22,572 bases of DNA. Origin: an uncultured Peptococcaceae bacterium. Its GTDB lineage: Bacteria > Bacillota > Peptococcia > Peptococcales > Peptococcaceae. Below the pieces are notes generated by a model that saw nothing but the letters and a program-made list of their open reading frames with translations, did not search any database and was not told the origin of the DNA. Position 1 is the stretch's first letter; each line of letters opens with the position of its first letter. Below, in pieces: positions 15,828-22,572 of the stretch. Location of the stretch: positions 1 to 22,572 of the forward strand of contig CABUKW010000036.1 in NCBI GenBank assembly GCA_902492275.1. Reading direction: 5' to 3'. A program made the position numbers and the translations under genes.

Positions 15828-15856
15828 TTGATATAAGAAAATGCTTATGGTATGAT
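15828..15856 (+). promoter_or_regulatory. Promoter of the LysR-type regulator gene
   Basis: TTGATA (15828-15833), 17 bp, TATGAT (15851-15856) preceded by TGG. The candidate LysR operator at 15833-15849 fills the spacer, which fits negative autoregulation. Confidence 0.65.
15833..15849. promoter_or_regulatory. Candidate LysR operator, copy 1
   Basis: ATAAGAAAATGCTTATG, containing the inverted repeat ATAAG-N6-CTTAT. It matches 15 of 17 bases of the site at 16865-16881. It lies 45 nt upstream of the sulfotransferase -10 and inside the lysR promoter. Confidence 0.6.
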
Positions 15857-15890
15857 AAAAACAAATCTTTATCGAAAAGAGATGATATAC

Positions 15891-16843
15891 ATGCGTCTTA
15901 CACAAATTCAGCAAATTTTAGAGATTGAAAAATGCACTTCTATCTCACAGGCGGCCAGAAATTTGTATATTTCGCAATTTCGCAACCGGCCTTAAGTGCA
16001 TTATTACATGAATTTGAAACGGAAATCGGAGTACAGCTTTTTACAAGAACCAAATCTGGAGTAAAGCCTACTGAGAACGGCGCTTATATTTTAGATTCTA
16101 TGAAAAAAATTATGCATGAAGTAAACTATATTAAAAATTATACGGCACACGCAGAAGAATTATCTGGTAATTTCGCATTAATGGTCGGTTCCTCCTATGA
16201 ATTTTTATATGCAGAGTTCATCCAACGATTTAAAACACAATTTCCAAAAGCTAATCTAATACCGAATAATACCTTTTCTCCGAAGGTACAAGATAAAGTT
16301 TCCAAAGGATTGCTTGATATGGCAATTCTCGCTATTTATACAGAAGATAAAGCCATTCTTTCTCCAGAATCTTTAGCGAATTATAAAAATCTTGTCATTT
16401 TACCGTTAAAAAATTGTCATACCTTTGCTCTGATGAATAAAGCCCACAAAAAATCCGAGCAAGAAAAAATATTATTTTCTCAATTAATTTCCGAACAACT
16501 GATTTTTGGCCGACAATTTGAGATAGATGTATTTATCAAAAATCTCCCTTTGACGAAATATCCTATTTTTGATATTGAGCGCACGACAGCATTACAACTA
16601 TTGAAGCAAAACAGCGCCATCTTTTTAGACGGTACCCCTTTGTCTCTGGAACATTATCAAAAAATTTATCCTGATTATCAAGCTGTTCCAGTCTTAAATG
16701 ATTGTATTTCATTTATCTCAGATATTTATTTCAATTGGCCAGTTTATTTGATATATCGCAAACAGCAAAACAGCCGGTTGCAGAACTTGTATATTGAGGA
16801 AGTTCGACAAATACTAGAGCAGTATCAATTATTAAAAAAATAA
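15891..16843 (+). pseudogene. LysR-type transcriptional regulator, frameshifted by an 8-bp tandem duplication
   Basis: The intended start is ATG 15891, with an AAAAGAGA ribosome site. It encodes MRLTQIQQILEIEKCTSISQ then AARNLYISQ, the winged-helix N-terminus of a LysR protein. After residue 29 the frame is lost because TTTCGCAA occurs twice in direct succession (15970-15977 and 15978-15985), and a stop follows at once (FRNRP*). The rest continues in another frame as SQPALSALLHEFETEIG, FTRTKSGVKPTENG and the effector domain to 16843. Removing one copy joins them into a 314-residue protein of normal length with an intact DNA-binding helix. It lies between a divergent sulfotransferase and an anion transporter and probably controls both. 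It may be off-phase rather than dead. Confidence 0.85.
15970..15985 (+). repeat. Exact 8-bp tandem duplication in lysR
   Basis: TTTCGCAA twice, head to tail, inside the codons of the DNA-recognition helix. Eight bases shift the frame by two; one copy gives an open frame. Confidence 0.95.
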
Positions 16844-16848
16844 TGTAT

Positions 16849-16898
16849 AAAAGCAGATGCCGACATAAGAAAACGATTATGTTCACATCTGCTTTTTC
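16849..16898 (+). terminator. Intrinsic terminator after lysR
   Basis: An 11-bp stem (16849-16859 with 16886-16896) with an inner stem ACATAA/TTATGT is followed by TTTTTC overlapping the arm. Its apical part contains the second candidate LysR operator. Confidence 0.8.
16865..16881. promoter_or_regulatory. Candidate LysR operator, copy 2
   Basis: ATAAGAAAACGATTATG, 15 of 17 identical to the site at 15833-15849. It lies 44 nt upstream of the -10 of the transporter promoter, the same distance as copy 1 from the sulfotransferase -10. Confidence 0.6.
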
Positions 16899-16902
16899 GT
16901 AT

Positions 16903-16931
16903 TTCCCAGACAATTCGTTTATAGATATAAT
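16903..16931 (+). promoter_or_regulatory. Promoter of the SLC13-type transporter
   Basis: A weak TTCCCA (16903-16908), 17 bp, perfect TATAAT (16926-16931). The weak -35 fits an activator-dependent promoter. The palindrome TTATAGATATAA (16919-16930) overlaps the -10. Confidence 0.55.
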
Positions 16932-16995
16932 AAAGATAACTTTTCATTCCGTATTATTTTATAAACTCTTTTAATTTATGTCTGGAGGTCTTTTT

Positions 16996-18394
16996 ATGGC
17001 TGCAAAATTAAATGCGAAAACAATTCTAATGTGGCTGGTTGCACTGGTGATTCCTCTTTTTATTCTTAACATTCCTACTACAGAACTTTTTACCACGCAA
17101 ATGCGTACATTCAATGCGTACATTCTTAGTTGTCACAGTATTTGCAATTTTAACGATTGCTTTTGAAACATTACCACAGGCTGCAATTACGCTTTTGTTG
17201 CCAGTTGCGTATATATTATTGGGTTTAGCTGACTCGGCTCTAGCTTGGTATCCTTGGACAATGTCCACTGTCTGGATGGTAATTGGCGCATTACTGTTAG
17301 TAAATGTATTGGATAGTAGCGGTATTTTACTGCGCATTTCTTATAGAATTATTTTGACTGTTGGCGGTTCCTACAAAGGTTTGGTTTTAGGTATCGGTCT
17401 ATTGGGTACCATTTTAAATATCATTTTGTTTGGTAACGCCTATGTTATTTTGGCAGGTTTGGCGTACGGTTTATGTCGTGCCTTGGAATTACCTAAGTTC
17501 TCCAAAGAAGGAACCGGTATTTTTCTAGCGGCTGCCATTGGCGGTATCATTCCTCCTGTATTTTGCTATGGCTCTAACGTATTGATGATGGAAGGTTTAG
17601 GGGAACCGGTTGTAGGTCCCATGAGAATCGGTTATTTAGATTGGACCTTCTTACAAATACCTGTTATTCTCTATTTTATTTTGGCACTGTTTTTAATTTT
17701 GCTGATGTTTAAAGCCTCTACTGAGATTAATGGTAAGGCCTATTTCTCTGCAAAACTGAAGGAACTGGGTAAGATGAATTTTATCGAAAAGAAAGCTGCT
17801 GTCTGGATTATTCTCTTATTTGCTTACGTGATTGCTGCTGGCTTATTTGGCTGGGATTCTACTTGGGCTTTTATTATTCTGCCAGCTTTGATGATGCTTC
17901 CAGGGATTGGCTGCGGCAGTGAAAATGATATCAAACGATTAGATTTCAGTTTTATTCTATTTGTGGCAAGTTGCATGAGCATTGGCTTTGTAGCACAGGC
18001 TTTGGGATTTGGTGCATTGGTCACGCAATTGGCTGCTCCATTGACAGTAAATGCCGGTGCTGGCACAGTTGTATTCATTATCTATATCGTCAATGTAGTG
18101 TTGAACTTCCTTTTGACCCCTATGGCTATCATGGCAGGTTTTACTGGCACATATCTGCAGATAGCCACAGAACTTGGCATTAATCCTTATGTCATTTATA
18201 GCGTTATAGCATTGGGAACAGATCAGATTTTATTCCCATATGAATACGCTTTGTATATGTTGTATTTTTCTTTTGGATTTATCAGTATAAAGGATTTCAT
18301 CAAATATTTCGGCGCAAAAATGATTCTATGCTGCCTTATGGTTCCTTTGGTCATCATTCCCTTCTGGAAAATCACAGGGTTATTCTTCTTGTAA
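16996..18394 (+). pseudogene. SLC13/DASS-type anion transporter, frameshifted by a 13-bp tandem duplication
   Basis: The intended start is ATG 16996, seven bases after GGAGG. The frame runs through MAAKLNAKTILMWLVALVIP and LFILNIPTTELFTTQMRTF, then is shifted because AATGCGTACATTC occurs twice in tandem (17100-17112 and 17113-17125); the first frame stops at 17166. The rest continues in the next frame (MRTFLVVTVFAILTIAFETLP onward) to 18394. Deleting one copy gives a 461-residue, 11-12 helix protein of normal length. Features such as LNIILFGNAYVI, PPVFCYGSNVLM, LLTPMAIMAGFTG and ALGTDQILFPYEYALYM recall the divalent anion:Na+ symporter family (sulfate, di- and tricarboxylates). Reinitiation at ATG 17114 could make a form lacking the first helix. 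Its context suggests uptake of a sulfated or anionic aromatic compound. Confidence 0.82.
17100..17125 (+). repeat. Exact 13-bp tandem duplication in the transporter gene
   Basis: AATGCGTACATTC twice, head to tail, with no slack at either end. Thirteen bases shift the frame by one; one copy gives an open frame. Confidence 0.95.
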
Positions 18395-18436
18395 AGAAAA
18401 AACTATCTATTAACAACTAACAAGAACGCCAAATAC

Positions 18437-18471
18437 AAAAAGACCAGCCGTAAAATTGGGCTGGCCTTTTT
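18437..18471. terminator. Bidirectional terminator between transporter and Cys-rich gene
   Basis: A 13-bp stem with one A-C mismatch (18437-18449 with 18459-18471), 9-nt loop, has an A run on the left and a T run on the right. It serves the convergent genes on both sides. Confidence 0.8.
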
Positions 18472-18510
18472 GCATGGAGCCTTTTGTATGATGTCTTATG
18501 CTTCCCCTTT

Positions 18511-19152
18511 TCAGCAATCGCTGTCCGATTTGCTGCCGGTATTGCTGGTAGCAATAAAGTTGTTGTAATACTCGATAATATAGCTGAACAACTGCTGATT
18601 GGTCAGATACATTTCCTTGGTCATAGATTCGATACGATTCAACTGATCGCATAACTGCTGTAATTTGTAGGCACAATCGTCATAGTAAGTTGTGGTACCG
18701 CAGCCACAATCGGGCATTGGCGGCGGGCAAGACGGCTGCGGTTTTGGTCTTGGCGGCACAAAGTTATCGTTGCAGCATGTGTTGCTGGTGCAATCGAATA
18801 CTGGGCATCCGCAGCTTGGAGGTGCGGCGTCAGCGCCGCTGCATGGGTCATAAAAATGATTATGTCCGCCGTGCCAACTGCTTCCACAGCCGCAATTATC
18901 CCAAGAACTGCCGTAAACACCCCGCATCTGTTCCAATAGTTGCGCCGCATAATTCAGATAGCTTTCTGGAATCTGTTGCTGTGGCTGTTGTGGTTGTTGC
19001 GGTCGCTGTGGTGGACGGTTGGGCAACACTTCGCGAAACTGCACAGAATCTTTATTGAAATTCTGCAGAATGCTGCCATCTAAACGGGCCCGATGACCAG
19101 CCTGCAGCTGCTCCATGATGTCCTCCCGCGTTACTTTGCTTTCATCACTCAT
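18511..19152 (-). CDS. Cys-rich, Pro/Gln-rich protein of unknown function
   Basis: A 213-residue protein I do not recognise. Residues 1-45 are charged and probably helical (MSDESKVTREDIMEQLQAGHRARLDG). A Pro/Gln-rich linker (RPPQRPQQPQQPQQQIPE) follows, then a helical patch, then a middle segment of about 90 residues with most of the 14 Cys in CGCG, CGC and TCC arrangements along with Gly, His and Pro. The last ~50 residues look like a coiled coil (KLQQLCDQLNRIESMTKEMY) with a Ser/Asp/Cys end. There is no signal peptide. ATG 19152 follows GGGGAG by six bases. Such composition is seen in spore coat, metal-binding and disulfide-cross-linked structural proteins, but no function can be assigned. 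Confidence 0.7.
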   Translation of the reverse strand: MSDESKVTREDIMEQLQAGHRARLDGSILQNFNKDSVQFREVLPNRPPQRPQQPQQPQQQIPESYLNYAAQLLEQMRGVYGSSWDNCGCGSSWHGGHNHFYDPCSGADAAPPSCGCPVFDCTSNTCCNDNFVPPRPKPQPSCPPPMPDCGCGTTTYYDDCAYKLQQLCDQLNRIESMTKEMYLTNQQLFSYIIEYYNNFIATSNTGSKSDSDC

Positions 19153-19207
19153 ATCCTTCTCCCCTTCTGCACAAAATAAAATACGGGAAAATATTCTTTT
19201 CCTGTTT

Positions 19208-19216
19208 TAATTTATG
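19208..19216 (-). promoter_or_regulatory. Possible -10 element (CATAAATTA) for the Cys-rich gene
   Basis: On the minus strand CATAAATTA fits CATANNNTA, with an AC dinucleotide 16 nt upstream, about 56 bp before the start codon. This resembles a late-sporulation sigma-K type promoter. The pattern is short and AT-rich, so chance is a serious alternative, and no clear housekeeping promoter was found. Confidence 0.2.
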
Positions 19217-19352
19217 CAGCATCGGGACAATAGTTGATGGATTTATCAGAAAAACACAGCGGAAAAGGTTCTAACTGAAATAACAGAACAGTTCTCTAAC
19301 CGTGACATACAATCAATGTCTGTTTCATAGACTAAATTACATGCCATGTATA

Positions 19353-19394
19353 AAAACGTACTAAATTGACAAGTTGTACGTTTTGTGCTAAATT
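19353..19394 (+). promoter_or_regulatory. Promoter/operator region of the toxin-antitoxin pair
   Basis: TTGACA (19366-19371), 17 bp, TAAATT (19389-19394). The -35 is flanked by a perfect 9-bp inverted repeat, AAAACGTAC (19353-19361) and GTACGTTTT (19376-19384). CTAAATT occurs three times at 27-29-bp intervals (19332, 19361, 19388). This layout fits repression by the antitoxin or toxin-antitoxin complex. Confidence 0.55.
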
Positions 19395-19410
19395 AGGAGG
19401 TGAAAAGGAG

Positions 19411-19845
19411 ATGAAGGATATGTATGCATTATGTTCAAGCGATGTCCGAAAAGAATGGAGTAGAGTCATAGACTCTGTGGTTCGGGAAAAACCGGCCTTT
19501 ATCAAACGTACAAGAGACTATTTAATGTTATGCACTACCGACATGATATCTCAACTTGTTTCCGGCCTTACGTTTTCTGCAAAACAATATGTTGAAGACG
19601 ACGGCAGTATTACTTTATCGTTAGAAGAACTAGATTTAGCCGCAAATGGCGCCGACCTTGCCCAGGCGAAAGCAGCACTTGTAAACGATATTATCGAATA
19701 TGCCGAAGAATATTACCAAGAATATGAAACGTACTCCAAATCTTTAAACAGAAAAGCTCACATTCCCTACATTATGAAAGCTTTAACTGCCAAATCTCCA
19801 AAAGAATTGGAGGATGGAATTGTATGCCAAGCTGGAGAGCGTTGA
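19411..19845 (+). CDS. Putative type II antitoxin (Phd/YefM-like N-terminus, HicB-like C-terminus)
   Basis: A 144-residue acidic protein. Residues about 5-45 (CSSDVRKEWSRVIDSVVREKPAFIKRTRDYLMLCT) resemble the Phd/YefM fold of antitoxins that bind operator DNA. Residues about 60-110 (YVEDDGSITLSLEELDLAANGADLAQAKAALVNDIIEYAEEYYQEY) look HicB-like, with a short strand pair then a helix. The start is taken as ATG 19411, ten bases after AGGAGG at 19395-19400; ATG 19420 with AAGGAG at 19405-19410 is equally possible and would suit a transcription start near 19401. It overlaps the toxin gene by 22 nt, so translation is probably coupled. It probably neutralises the toxin and represses its own promoter. 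Confidence 0.65.
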   Translation: MKDMYALCSSDVRKEWSRVIDSVVREKPAFIKRTRDYLMLCTTDMISQLVSGLTFSAKQYVEDDGSITLSLEELDLAANGADLAQAKAALVNDIIEYAEEYYQEYETYSKSLNRKAHIPYIMKALTAKSPKELEDGIVCQAGER

Positions 19846-20042
19846 AACGATATTGTGAACGAACAGGTTGGGAATTATACAAGGAAACTGACCACTATTT
19901 TTATCGAAAAGTTCTTGCGGATGGTACCATTCTGCGCACAAAAGTTTCAAAAGGCAGCGGAGAAATTCATTTTCACCTATGGCGTGAAATTCTGCGAAAA
20001 CAATTACGGACTACACAAGAAGAATTTAATAAATTTATATAA
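19824..20042 (+). CDS. Putative HicA-like toxin
   Basis: A 72-residue basic protein with the size and outline of HicA mRNA interferases: an N-terminal helix (SWRALKRYCERTGWELYKET), a His at position 24 in TDHYFYRK near where HicA carries its catalytic His, strands (GTILRTKVSKGSGEIHF) and a final helix (REILRKQLRTTQEEFNKF). The canonical GSHH is replaced by TDHY, so it is a divergent member at best. ATG 19824 has GGAGG ten bases upstream, inside the antitoxin gene. The antitoxin-first order with a 22-nt overlap is typical of a toxin-antitoxin operon. It probably cleaves mRNA in the cytoplasm when freed. Confidence 0.62.
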   Translation: MPSWRALKRYCERTGWELYKETDHYFYRKVLADGTILRTKVSKGSGEIHFHLWREILRKQLRTTQEEFNKFI

Positions 20043-20057
20043 GTATATACACTTTTA

Positions 20058-20098
20058 AACATAAAGCCGCCACCATAAACGTGGCGGTTTTATGTTTT
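20058..20098. terminator. Intrinsic terminator after the toxin gene
   Basis: A 16-bp stem with one G-U pair (20058-20073 with 20081-20096), loop CATAAAC, with T bases at the end. It lies between the convergent toxin (+) and pdp (-) genes. Confidence 0.85.
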
Positions 20099-20160
20099 AT
20101 GAAGTCTTATAAAGATAGTCCTTCCGTTCTGAGCGTTCAAGGTATTTTACCGAATAGCAT

Positions 20161-21462
20161 TTATGATGCGCCGATGATTTTCCAGATTAACGGCGTTTTT
20201 TTGGTGATTGCCTTGCCGATGGTATAGGCGTTTTGCAATTCTCGTGCCGCTTCCTGCACCCGTTCAGCGTAACCATCTTGATAATGCAAAACGGCCAATG
20301 GTTTACCGGCACTGACCGACTCCCCTACTTTTTTCTGCAGCAACACGCCTGCCGACAAGTCAATGCTTGCGGCTTTGCTCTCCCGTCCAGCACCTAACAG
20401 CATGCTGACATGACCGATGGCTTTGGCGTCGATAGCCTGCACCACGCCTGTATGCAGCGCAGATACTGCAAGCTGATGCGTTGCTTGCGGCAATCCATGC
20501 TGCAGCGTTCCCCCCTGCGCTTCTACCAGCTGCACAAATTTTTGCCATCCTCTGCCTTCTGTCAAAAGTTGAACCGCTTTGGCATATCCTTCCTGCGCGC
20601 TGGCTGCTTTTCCGCCTAAATAAATCATTTGCCCACTCAAGCTGAGACAAAGCTCCGTTAAATCGGCCGGCCCATGGCCTTGCAAGGTGTCCATAGCTTC
20701 CTGCACTTCCAAACTGTTGCCGACTGCATAGCCCAGTGGTTCCTCCATAGAGGATAACACGGCCACCGTTTTACGGCCCAAACCATTGCCAATTTTGACC
20801 ATGGTACGGGCCAATTGTTCTGCCTGCTCTCGCTTTTGCATAAAAGCGCCGGAGCCGAATTTTACGTCCAATACAATACAGGCAGCGCCGGAAGCCAGTT
20901 TTTTACTCATAATACTGCTGGCAATCAGCGGAATACTTTCAACGGTAGCGGTGAGGTCCCGCAGCGCGTAGATTTTCTTATCGGCTGGCACCAAATTAGC
21001 AGTCTGTCCAGCGACAGCAACGCCGATGCCGTTGACTTGCTCCATGAATTGCGCTGTGTCCATGCTGGTTTGAAAGCCTGGAATGGCCTCCAATTTATCA
21101 ATGGTGCCACCGGTAAAGCCCAATCCCCGGCCCGATAGTTTTCCTACCGGCACGCCGGCAGCCGCTACTAACGGCGCCACAATCAGCGTGGTTTTATCAC
21201 CTACACCGCCTGTGCTGTGCTTATCCACTACCGTGCCGTGAATCTCGCTAAAATCCATCACAGCGCCCGAATGCTCCATAATATCGGTCAGCAGTACCGT
21301 TTCTTCTTCTGTCATGCCTTGAAAGTAGACTGCCATCAGCCAAGCGGCCATCTGCTCATCGCCAATGGTACCCTTTACATAGCCTGTTATCAAAAATTCT
21401 AACTCTGCCCGGCTATGGGACAAGCCGTCCCGTTTGCGGGCAATCATATCATAAGCTCTCAT
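20161..21462 (-). CDS. pdp: Pyrimidine-nucleoside phosphorylase
   Basis: A 433-residue enzyme that splits thymidine, deoxyuridine or uridine with phosphate to the base and (deoxy)ribose-1-phosphate. The N-terminus RAYDMIARKRDGLSHS is typical. The phosphate-binding DKHSTGGVGDKTTL lies at residues 80-93, and the family signature SGRGLGFTGGTIDKLEAIPG near residues 110-129. The C-terminal domain contains a conserved segment, IDLSAGVLLQKKVGESVSAG. Length and sequence fit the Firmicutes Pdp group better than DeoA. The start ATG 21462 overlaps the deoB stop as ATGA, with AAGGAGG just upstream, so the two are coupled. Its sugar phosphate product feeds DeoB. Confidence 0.95.
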   Translation of the reverse strand: MRAYDMIARKRDGLSHSRAELEFLITGYVKGTIGDEQMAAWLMAVYFQGMTEEETVLLTDIMEHSGAVMDFSEIHGTVVDKHSTGGVGDKTTLIVAPLVAAAGVPVGKLSGRGLGFTGGTIDKLEAIPGFQTSMDTAQFMEQVNGIGVAVAGQTANLVPADKKIYALRDLTATVESIPLIASSIMSKKLASGAACIVLDVKFGSGAFMQKREQAEQLARTMVKIGNGLGRKTVAVLSSMEEPLGYAVGNSLEVQEAMDTLQGHGPADLTELCLSLSGQMIYLGGKAASAQEGYAKAVQLLTEGRGWQKFVQLVEAQGGTLQHGLPQATHQLAVSALHTGVVQAIDAKAIGHVSMLLGAGRESKAASIDLSAGVLLQKKVGESVSAGKPLAVLHYQDGYAERVQEAARELQNAYTIGKAITKKTPLIWKIIGAS

Positions 21463-22572
21463 CTAAATACCTCCTTGGCAAAACTGGTTCCTGCGCCTGT
21501 ATAAGTAATCGCGAAATAATCGGCTAAAGTGGCGGCTAAATCGGCAAAGCTGCTGCGGGTATCTACAGCGTCGTTAGCCTTTACCATGTGGCCGCAGAGC
21601 AAAAGCGGCACATATTCGCGGGTGTGGTCGGTACCGTTATAGCCCGGGTCACAGCCGTGGTCTGCAGTGATGATAAGAAGCGTCTCTTCATCTAGCTGCT
21701 GTAAAAGCTGTCCCAGCTGCCCGTCAAAAGCGGCTAACGCTTTGCCGTAACCGACAATATCGCGGCGGTGTCCGTATTTCATGTCAAAGTCTACCAGATT
21801 GACAAAGAGCAACCCTTGCTGCAATTGCTGATACAATTCCATAGTGCGAACCATACCATCTTCATTGCTGCTGGTGTGTACCGCCTGGTTAAAGGCTGTA
21901 CCGGCAAAAATATCCTGAATTTTGCCCACTGCCCACACCTGCTGGCCCTGCACCAATAAATCCTGCAATAAATTGTGAGATGGTACCGTTAAGGCAAAAT
22001 CATGGCGGTTGGCAGTGCGCCGATAGGCGCCGCTGACACCTACAAAGGGGCGCGCAATGACACGGCCCACCTTATAGGGACCAGAGCGGGTTAAGTCCCG
22101 GGCTGCCTGACAAATGCGATACAGCTCAGGCACCGAAATCACATCTTCGTGGGCAGCAATTTGCAACACGCTGTCGGCCGATGTATATAAAATAGGTTTA
22201 CCGGTGCGCACATGGGCATCGCCCAGACGGGCGATAATCTCTGTGCCAGAGGCCACCTCATTGCCCAGAAAGGTCACGCCTGTTTTTTCATAAATCTGTT
22301 GTAACAATTCTTCGGGAAATCCATTGGGAAAAGTTGGCGACGGTTCTTCGGTGATAATGCCGCATAATTCCCAATGCCCGGTGATGGTGTCCTTGCCTTT
22401 AGACAGCTCTGCCATACGAGCGGTATAGCACGGTAGACCAGTGCCAATTTTTTTTCGTGCCGCAAACTGAGGTACCAATCGGGAAAGTCCCAGTCCATTC
22501 AGATAAGGCAATTCCAGTTCAGGCATAGTCTTCGCAATACGCTGCCAGGTATTGGCGCCAACGTCACCATAT
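21459..22572 (-). CDS. deoB: Phosphopentomutase (partial, N-terminus beyond the window)
   Basis: The frame is open to the window edge on the minus strand, starting mid-protein with YGDVGANTWQRIAKT before MPELELPYLNGLGLS, so only the first ~25 residues (with the catalytic metal-binding start) are missing. DeoB converts (deoxy)ribose-1-phosphate to the 5-phosphate. Visible hallmarks are GKDTITGHWELCGI, the phosphorylation-site region of this alkaline-phosphatase-like family; FPNGFPEEL; ASGTEIIARLG; LYTSADSVLQIAAHE; VNLVDFDMKYGHRRD; and metal ligands in ITADHGCDPGYNGTDHTREYVP. It overlaps pdp by 4 nt. Together they form a nucleoside salvage operon whose promoter lies outside the window. Confidence 0.95.
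   Translation of the reverse strand, partial: YGDVGANTWQRIAKTMPELELPYLNGLGLSRLVPQFAARKKIGTGLPCYTARMAELSKGKDTITGHWELCGIITEEPSPTFPNGFPEELLQQIYEKTGVTFLGNEVASGTEIIARLGDAHVRTGKPILYTSADSVLQIAAHEDVISVPELYRICQAARDLTRSGPYKVGRVIARPFVGVSGAYRRTANRHDFALTVPSHNLLQDLLVQGQQVWAVGKIQDIFAGTAFNQAVHTSSNEDGMVRTMELYQQLQQGLLFVNLVDFDMKYGHRRDIVGYGKALAAFDGQLGQLLQQLDEETLLIITADHGCDPGYNGTDHTREYVPLLLCGHMVKANDAVDTRSSFADLAATLADYFAITYTGAGTSFAKEVFR

Noticed and set aside
15932..16843. A stand-alone LysR-like gene starting at ATG 15932
   Set aside because: Its first ~17 residues are out-of-frame translation of the real N-terminus, there is no ribosome site, and half the DNA-binding domain would be missing. It is the tail of the frameshifted gene starting at 15891.
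17114..18394. A complete transporter starting at ATG 17114
   Set aside because: The ATG lies inside a duplicated 13-mer, has no ribosome site, and would lack the first helix, while ATG 16996 has GGAGG at the right distance. Treated as the tail of a frameshifted gene, with reinitiation left open.
18639..19058. Frames on both strands overlapping the Cys-rich gene
   Set aside because: They arise from the repetitive Pro/Gln/Cys codons. The frame chosen has the only good ribosome site and a sensible helical start and end.
19261..19300. The short palindrome AGAACAGTTCT (19285-19295) as an operator
   Set aside because: It is a single 11-bp near-palindrome with no clear promoter next to it, so it could easily be chance.

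Overview
The window reads as one contiguous piece of a low-to-mid GC chromosome from the Bacillota. The order topA-trmFO-xerC-hslV-hslU, then rpsB-tsf-pyrH-frr, is the classic Firmicutes arrangement. Strong AGGAGG ribosome binding sites and several TTG starts fit this. A Negativicutes (Acidaminococcaceae/Veillonellales-like) gut anaerobe is my best guess, but that is inference: no rRNA is present and I ran no search.

Region 1 (1-9083) is core housekeeping: the 3' end of topA, trmFO, xerC, hslV, hslU and galU, closed by a terminator. A separate promoter and structured leader then serve rpsB-tsf-pyrH-frr, with hairpins after rpsB and tsf and a strong terminator after frr. galU sits where codY is often found.

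Region 2 (9084-14221) is accessory. It holds three small unrecognised membrane proteins in an operon with a near-perfect 22-bp repeat, then a small membrane ORF that resembles the N-terminus of the DHA2 drug-efflux gene behind it. A convergent Bcr/CflA-type MFS efflux gene on the minus strand is preceded by a remarkable leader: a good promoter, two 39-nt tandem copies of a hairpin motif, and an intrinsic terminator built from the second copy. This looks like a tandem riboswitch or attenuator.

Region 3 (14253-18394) is an arylsulfate sulfotransferase / LysR regulator / SLC13-type anion transporter regulon. Two nearly identical 17-bp operators lie at the same distance (44-45 nt) upstream of the -10 boxes of the sulfotransferase and the transporter. 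One of them also sits in the spacer of the lysR promoter. Strikingly, both lysR and the transporter are frameshifted by exact short tandem duplications (8 bp and 13 bp). Deleting one copy restores each full-length protein, so the regulon is either reversibly switched off or freshly broken in this strain.

Region 4 (18437-22572) has a Cys-rich, Pro/Gln-rich protein of unknown function (minus), a toxin-antitoxin pair (Phd/YefM-HicB-like antitoxin, HicA-like toxin) with an operator-like promoter region, and the nucleoside catabolism pair deoB (cut by the window end) and pdp (minus), which overlap by ATGA. No tRNA, rRNA, CRISPR array, insertion sequence or prophage gene is visible.
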